From the NCBI GenBank assembly GCA_027596035.1, contig JADGJA010000765.1:1-11060 (forward strand): a stretch of 11,060 bases of DNA, written 5' to 3'. Below the pieces are notes generated by a model that had not been told where the DNA came from, made no database searches, and saw only the letters and a program-made list of their open reading frames with translations. Below, one piece after another: positions 7,736 to 11,060 of the stretch (positions are counted from its first letter, which is position 1; every line of letters starts with the position of its first letter). A program made the translations under genes and the position numbers. This DNA is from Thoreauomyces humboldtii. Lineage: Eukaryota; Chytridiomycota; Chytridiomycetes; Spizellomycetales; Powellomycetaceae.

Positions 7736-8914
7736 CTACGCATCCATCAGAAAAATCTGCTTCTTTCCCCCAAACCCTACGCCCGCCTTAGCCAAGACCT
7801 CTTTGACAACTCCATCCATCTCCTCTACCGTCCCTCCAAACCTATGCGTCTCATGCCACGGTTCCCGAAGCTTCCCCTTCCCAGCCAATCCCAACAACTC
7901 CTCCACCATCCGCCTCCTCTCGTCCACGGGTCTGCTCTCGTACCACCTGGTCATCCAGAACCCGTGAGCCACCAGATCTCGGAAGATGAAGGCCGAAGTC
8001 GGCAGCGTGAGTGGTTGCCGCGACATTCCACCGTACGTGACCAGATGGGCCTGCGTTCGAGAGGAGAGGAGTTTTGCGAGAGCGGTCGCGGATTTCCCTC
8101 CCACGCAGTTGAGGGCCAATGTGGGCGGTGGACCCAGTTGAGCGACCAAGGCGGCCGTGGCGGGAAGTCGTGCCTCCTCTTCCGTGACGACCAGATCGGC
8201 TCCCAGGTCCGTCAACTGTGACTTCAATCCGTCGACATCGGGTCGATCTCGAACGATGTTGACCGTTCGAAGGTTCCATGCTTTGGCGAGTTGGATGACG
8301 GATTGACCTACACCCGAGTTTGCCCCGTTCTGAAGGATCACGTCTCCAGGTTTCAGGTCCGCGAAATCCTTGATCATGCGGTATGCGGTGGCGGGGTTGA
8401 CGGTGATGGTGGCAGCCGAGACGACGGAAGCCAAGTCGTTCGGAATCTTCATGAGGTCCTCGGTTAGATGATCAGCATGGATCCTCCACGTTCCCGACCC
8501 GCTTCGTAGCGGGAGAACCCAGTCTCCTGGTGCCAAAGTGTTTCCTGCTTCCGCACCGACCGACTCCACTACCGCAACGCCCTCGCTGCCTCCCACCGCG
8601 CCATGCTCGCCGAAGGGAGGTTTTATGGGATATGTGCCCTGCAGCTGGTTGATGTCAGCAGGGTTTACGGGTGCGGCGAGGAAGCGGACGCGGACGTGAG
8701 TGGATGGAAGGAGAGGGAGAGGCAGACTCGTTGCGCAAAGGACTTCCTCTGGACGCCCGTATTGGGTGTAGACGAGAGCTTGTGTGGTTGACGTTGACCC
8801 AAGTGCTGACGTGGTGGAGATATTTGCGAACGCAACGCGGATTGGTAAACGGGGATGGAAGACGCGCAAACACCTGGCAACGTTCGCATGTGCGGACGAC
8901 CCTAGCGTGAGCAT
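7736..8914 (-). CDS. MECR: Mitochondrial enoyl-ACP/CoA reductase
   Basis: A single uninterrupted exon encodes 392 aa (human MECR about 373). The enzyme is the NADPH-dependent trans-2-enoyl thioester reductase of mitochondrial type II fatty-acid synthesis (yeast Etr1), needed for octanoate/lipoate supply and respiration. Residues 1 to about 45 are Arg/Ser/Ala-rich and nearly free of acids, a typical mitochondrial presequence. The MDR fold is clear: NPADINQLQGTY with the catalytic Tyr95, GAVGGSEGVAVVESVG, then SAATITVNPATAYRM and the nucleotide-binding NGANSGVGQSVIQLAK (from about 196), VNIVRDRPDVDGLK, LALNCVGGKSATAL, VTYGGMSRQP, and a C-terminal KKQIFLMDA. All key motifs are intact. The start ATG at 8914 precedes the presequence directly. 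It is unusual here in having no intron while every neighbouring recognised gene has two to eight. Confidence 0.97.
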   Translation of the reverse strand: MLTLGSSAHANVARCLRVFHPRLPIRVAFANISTTSALGSTSTTQALVYTQYGRPEEVLCATSLPLPLLPSTHVRVRFLAAPVNPADINQLQGTYPIKPPFGEHGAVGGSEGVAVVESVGAEAGNTLAPGDWVLPLRSGSGTWRIHADHLTEDLMKIPNDLASVVSAATITVNPATAYRMIKDFADLKPGDVILQNGANSGVGQSVIQLAKAWNLRTVNIVRDRPDVDGLKSQLTDLGADLVVTEEEARLPATAALVAQLGPPPTLALNCVGGKSATALAKLLSSRTQAHLVTYGGMSRQPLTLPTSAFIFRDLVAHGFWMTRWYESRPVDERRRMVEELLGLAGKGKLREPWHETHRFGGTVEEMDGVVKEVLAKAGVGFGGKKQIFLMDA

Positions 8915-9721
8915 AACGGTGGGTGCGGTGGGTGCGACGGCCCAAGTACTTGACCTATGACCCTTTTTGCTCGATCAGTTTGCCCCACGGACAGAGATGA
9001 ACAATTGCTTGGGGATGCCGTGTTGAGGGGCGGTTGGGGCAAAGTGAGACCTTGTGGCTGGCCTCTCCATGTCGGGTTGAAGCAAAGTCCCTCTCCCACG
9101 GTTTTGCCGCGTCGCGGATGGCAGCGGGAGGAATGAGACTGCAAGGCTGTTACTTGCTTGGCCTCGTCGCTCGACCCTGCTGTGACCTTCTGGGTCGGGA
9201 ACTCCTCCATCGTTTCAGCTGGACAGGTCATATTCACCACCGCGAACCGGAAGCAGGTGGCGGTTCACTCTGCGTGTTGGCACTGGGAAGGGCGGGGGCC
9301 TGTGAGAGACCTCTTGCGCAGGGACGGGCGGAGGATGGTCGCCAACCCTCCTGCCCTCGTCCCCGCGCGAGTGGACAATGAGGACCCTGAGGAATTCGAA
9401 GTGGAATCCGACGAGAAGATTTGACGTACGAAGAGGCGGAGAAGGTGAAGGAACAGAAGAGTGAATGCAGTGTTTTTTGTTCCTAGTGCTGTTTTGCAGA
9501 GGATATGATTGGCCACTCCATCCATGGCGTTGCGACGGTCCACTTACTCGAAGCTGTTCAAAAGCTCTGGACGAGAGTCTTCCTGTGCACGTTCCAGAAG
9601 ACCTTACATACGCAGGTTATCCTACAACGGAACTACGACGGAAGAAGCATAAGATCATGTGGTATTTTAATGACTATAGTACACGAAAATGAAAGTCGGG
9701 TTGAGGGACAGGGAGACCCCA
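8915..9721. other. Stretch without recognised gene
   Basis: This 807-nt stretch lies between the starts and stops of two minus-strand genes. It must contain the MECR promoter on the left. Open frames occur on both strands, but none was matched to a family. The best candidate for former or partial coding capacity is the plus-strand frame listed separately. The right-hand part (about 9620-9690) is AT-richer. No tRNA, repeat or transposon end was seen. Confidence 0.5.
9137..9424 (+). CDS. Unrecognised ORF, possibly partial or pseudogene
   Basis: The plus-strand frame open from 9137 to the TGA at 9422-9424 reads DPAVTFWVGNSSIVSAGQ, then ANRKQVAVHSACWHW, DLLRRDGRRMVANPPALVP and an acidic end NEDPEEFEVESDEKI. 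It has no ATG at its start, so it would need an upstream exon; an acceptor-like TTTCAG lies at about 9212-9217. Just after the stop, another frame (from about 9415) reads EDLTYEEAEKVKEQKS, so a one-base shift would extend an acidic, helical tail. The composition looks more coding-like than that of the other frames here, but I recognise no family and cannot build a complete gene. It could be an unrecognised exon, a decayed gene or chance. Confidence 0.2.
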   Translation, partial: DCKAVTCLASSLDPAVTFWVGNSSIVSAGQVIFTTANRKQVAVHSACWHWEGRGPVRDLLRRDGRRMVANPPALVPARVDNEDPEEFEVESDEKI

Positions 9722-10789
9722 TCACAAAGCGGACGGATCGATCTCGTAGTCCTCGAGCGTCTGGGCCGTCTTGGACGCGTGCAAGCGATCCTTCATGGTC
9801 CCCGTCTTGACCGACGCTTGCTCGACGTGTCCCGCCGCACCAAGGCCGAACTGTGGCATCTGAAAGCGAGAAAAACAAAGGAAGTTAGCGAAGAGTAAAA
9901 CGACTGTCAACTCGATGTCACGCTTTTACTCACGTTGACGTAGATGGCCTCGTAGTTCCCATCCTGGACCAGGAAGGTCTCATGCCAGATCCCCACGTCC
10001 CCGGTCGCCTTGGTCCTCTTCCGACTCGTGACCATGGGCTCAAAGTGTTGGTTCAGTCGACTCCGACTGTAGGCCTGGAGATGCTTGACCGACCTCCAAT
10101 ACTGGACCAGCAGGGTGTGGGTACCGCTGGAATCGGCGCTGACGTAGTTCTCGGTGTGGAGACACCCGAGTTCGGGATGGGCGAGGAGTTCCGCTTGCAT
10201 GCGTTGCATGCCGGCTCCCGCGTCCGCCATCTCGCCGGACATGAGGGCAGAGTAGTTGTTGAGACGCGCACCGATGAGGAAGACGACGTGGTCGCCGGAC
10301 AGTTTGCCCGTGACGCGTCCGCGGATGATGCGAGGGTCCGGAAGACGAGGACGGTTGACCCGGTATCGTGCTAGGAGGAGCTCGTACGTCGGGGGAAGGG
10401 TGATGTACAACAAAATCGGAGCGGATAGCCACCATGGTAGAAGAGCGCCCTAACAAAGACAAAAAAAAACACAGAACACTGTTCAAAATCCCTGTCTACA
10501 CCGTCCCATTTCCTCCACTTCAACGTACCAACAGGAAGCAAACACCGGCAATGTATCTCGGAATGAAAGGCGTGGCGACGGCCGTGAGTCCCAAGACGCC
10601 TGCCGATGTCTTTCGTGGGGTGTCCATAGTGACCGTCTTTGTTTCCATCAGTGATGTCTTTTCCGTTGCTGAGGTCTTGTTGTCGGGTGAGGAGGAAGCG
10701 AATGGACACTTTGCTGCACCGTCGTCGTTGGTTTGGACGCCAGACATTGGGCAGCCAGCTGGAGTGTCCTGGATCGTGTCTGATGTCAT
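9722..10789 (-). CDS. AF470-like (DUF4188) membrane monooxygenase
   Basis: Exons 10789-10529, 10449-9934 and 9859-9722 (minus) give 304 aa; introns are 79 and 74 nt with GTACGT and GTGAGT donors. Residues about 138-262 match the DUF4188/monooxygenase AF470-like family (ferredoxin-like alpha+beta, related in style to ABM monooxygenases): GDHVVFLIGARLNN, MQAELLAHPELGCL, TLLVQYWRSVKHLQAYSR, GIWHETF, YEAIYVNMPQFGLG. The fungal namesake acts in fumagillin biosynthesis in Aspergillus; the substrate here is unknown. Ahead of the domain, residues about 64-115 form a hydrophobic stretch (YIAGVCFLLGALLPWWLSAP then ILLYITLPPTYELLLARYR), probably one or two membrane spans, so the domain is likely membrane anchored. 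The soluble N-terminus has two Cys-Pro motifs, CPMSG (Cys13) and KCPF (Cys28). The start at 10789 is the first in-frame ATG; the open frame upstream of it lacks one. No other biosynthetic gene is adjacent, so a secondary-metabolite role is not supported. Confidence 0.88.
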
Positions 10790-10908
10790 TCTTTCTTTTG
10801 GATGGGAGTCGGAGGGAGAGAGATTCGGATGAGATGGGGAGGGCAAGAGGCAGTGATGGATGAGTACGGATTGCTGGGAGTGAGGGGAAGGGTGGAAACC
10901 CAACGCTT

Positions 10909-10914
10909 CTTATA
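10909..10914 (-). promoter_or_regulatory. Possible TATA box
   Basis: On the minus strand TATAAG lies about 120 nt upstream of the AF470-like gene's start codon, in otherwise GC-rich sequence. The spacing is plausible for a fungal promoter, but a single six-base match is weak evidence. Confidence 0.3.
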
Positions 10915-10940
10915 CAGGCTGTCTGGATGCGGTGAGCGGA

Positions 10941-11060
10941 AGTGGAGGGGGGGGGGGGGGGGGGGGCGGGGAAAAAGGCTAAAAAACCCCCCCCCCCAAT
11001 AATGGGCACACGGCCGGGGGCACCCCGGGGAGAACAGAAGGGGGGGGGCCCCCCCCGGGG
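10941..11060. other. Homopolymer-rich end, likely assembly artefact
   Basis: From 10947 the sequence breaks into homopolymers: a run of 20 G (10947-10966), G/A runs, 11 C (10987-10997), and at the very end 9 G, 8 C and 4 G. This composition is unlike anything else in the window. It looks like the unreliable edge of a contig or poly-G sequencing error, not a biological feature, although a real G-rich barrier to sequencing could be the cause of the break. Confidence 0.85.

Noticed and set aside
7424..8221. Plus-strand ORF of 265 aa
   Set aside because: Most of it is antisense to MECR, whose motifs are unambiguous; the remainder covers the repeat patch and resembles no family.
9907..10413. AF470-like domain as a stand-alone 168-aa protein
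   Set aside because: It would start at a TTG. The open frame continues upstream to an acceptor at 10450, and splicing to 10529-10789 gives an ATG start and a complete membrane segment; the end is also completed by a further exon.
9722..10789. Secondary-metabolite gene cluster
   Set aside because: Only the AF470-like gene hints at this; no polyketide synthase, terpene cyclase, P450 or transporter is present in the window.
10987..11060. G/C inverted repeats as a terminator or telomere
   Set aside because: The runs are homopolymers at the sequence edge with no telomeric unit and look like sequencing or assembly error.
1..11060. tRNA, rRNA, CRISPR array or transposase gene
   Set aside because: No cloverleaf with a GGTTCGA-type T loop, no rRNA segments, no regularly spaced repeat-spacer array and no transposase or reverse-transcriptase motifs were seen on either strand.

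Overview
The window reads as nuclear DNA of a zoosporic (flagellated) fungus, most plausibly Blastocladiomycota or Chytridiomycota. Three things point there. The genes have many short introns (nearly all 61-128 nt, GT...AG) in otherwise compact, mostly GC-rich DNA. There is a RABL2 small GTPase, a family tied to cilia and flagella. There is also a decayed ankyrin-type block built on a 'GHVDVLDWWKASGL' unit, which I associate with large ankyrin families of zoosporic fungi. The taxon is an inference; no rRNA or mitochondrial marker is present.

Layout, left to right: RABL2 (+, 356-1449, 3 exons); proteasome subunit alpha-2 (-, 1612-2583, 4 exons), convergent with RABL2; a 327-nt divergent promoter; kynureninase (+, 2911-4715, 7 exons); a frameshifted ankyrin-repeat relic (+, about 4785-5020); meiotic homologous-pairing protein HOP2/PSMC3IP (-, 5143-6445, 9 exons, two of them microexons of 24 and 19 nt); a small ubiquitin-like protein (-, 6824-7293, 3 exons); a patch of nested direct repeats (7438-7516); mitochondrial enoyl-[ACP]/CoA reductase MECR/ETR1 (-, 7736-8914, single exon); an 807-nt stretch with no recognised gene but one weak ORF; a membrane-anchored AF470-like (DUF4188) putative monooxygenase (-, 9722-10789, 3 exons); and a low-complexity G/C-homopolymer end that looks like a contig edge or assembly artefact.

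The genes do not form an operon or an obvious cluster. They are mainly unrelated functions: ciliary trafficking, proteolysis, tryptophan/NAD metabolism, meiosis and mitochondrial fatty-acid synthesis. I found no convincing new multi-gene system. The most interesting points are the microexon architecture of HOP2, the lineage-specific insertions in RABL2, the ubiquitin-like protein without a C-terminal di-Gly, the ankyrin relic, and the paired Cys-Pro motifs ahead of the membrane segment of the AF470-like protein.
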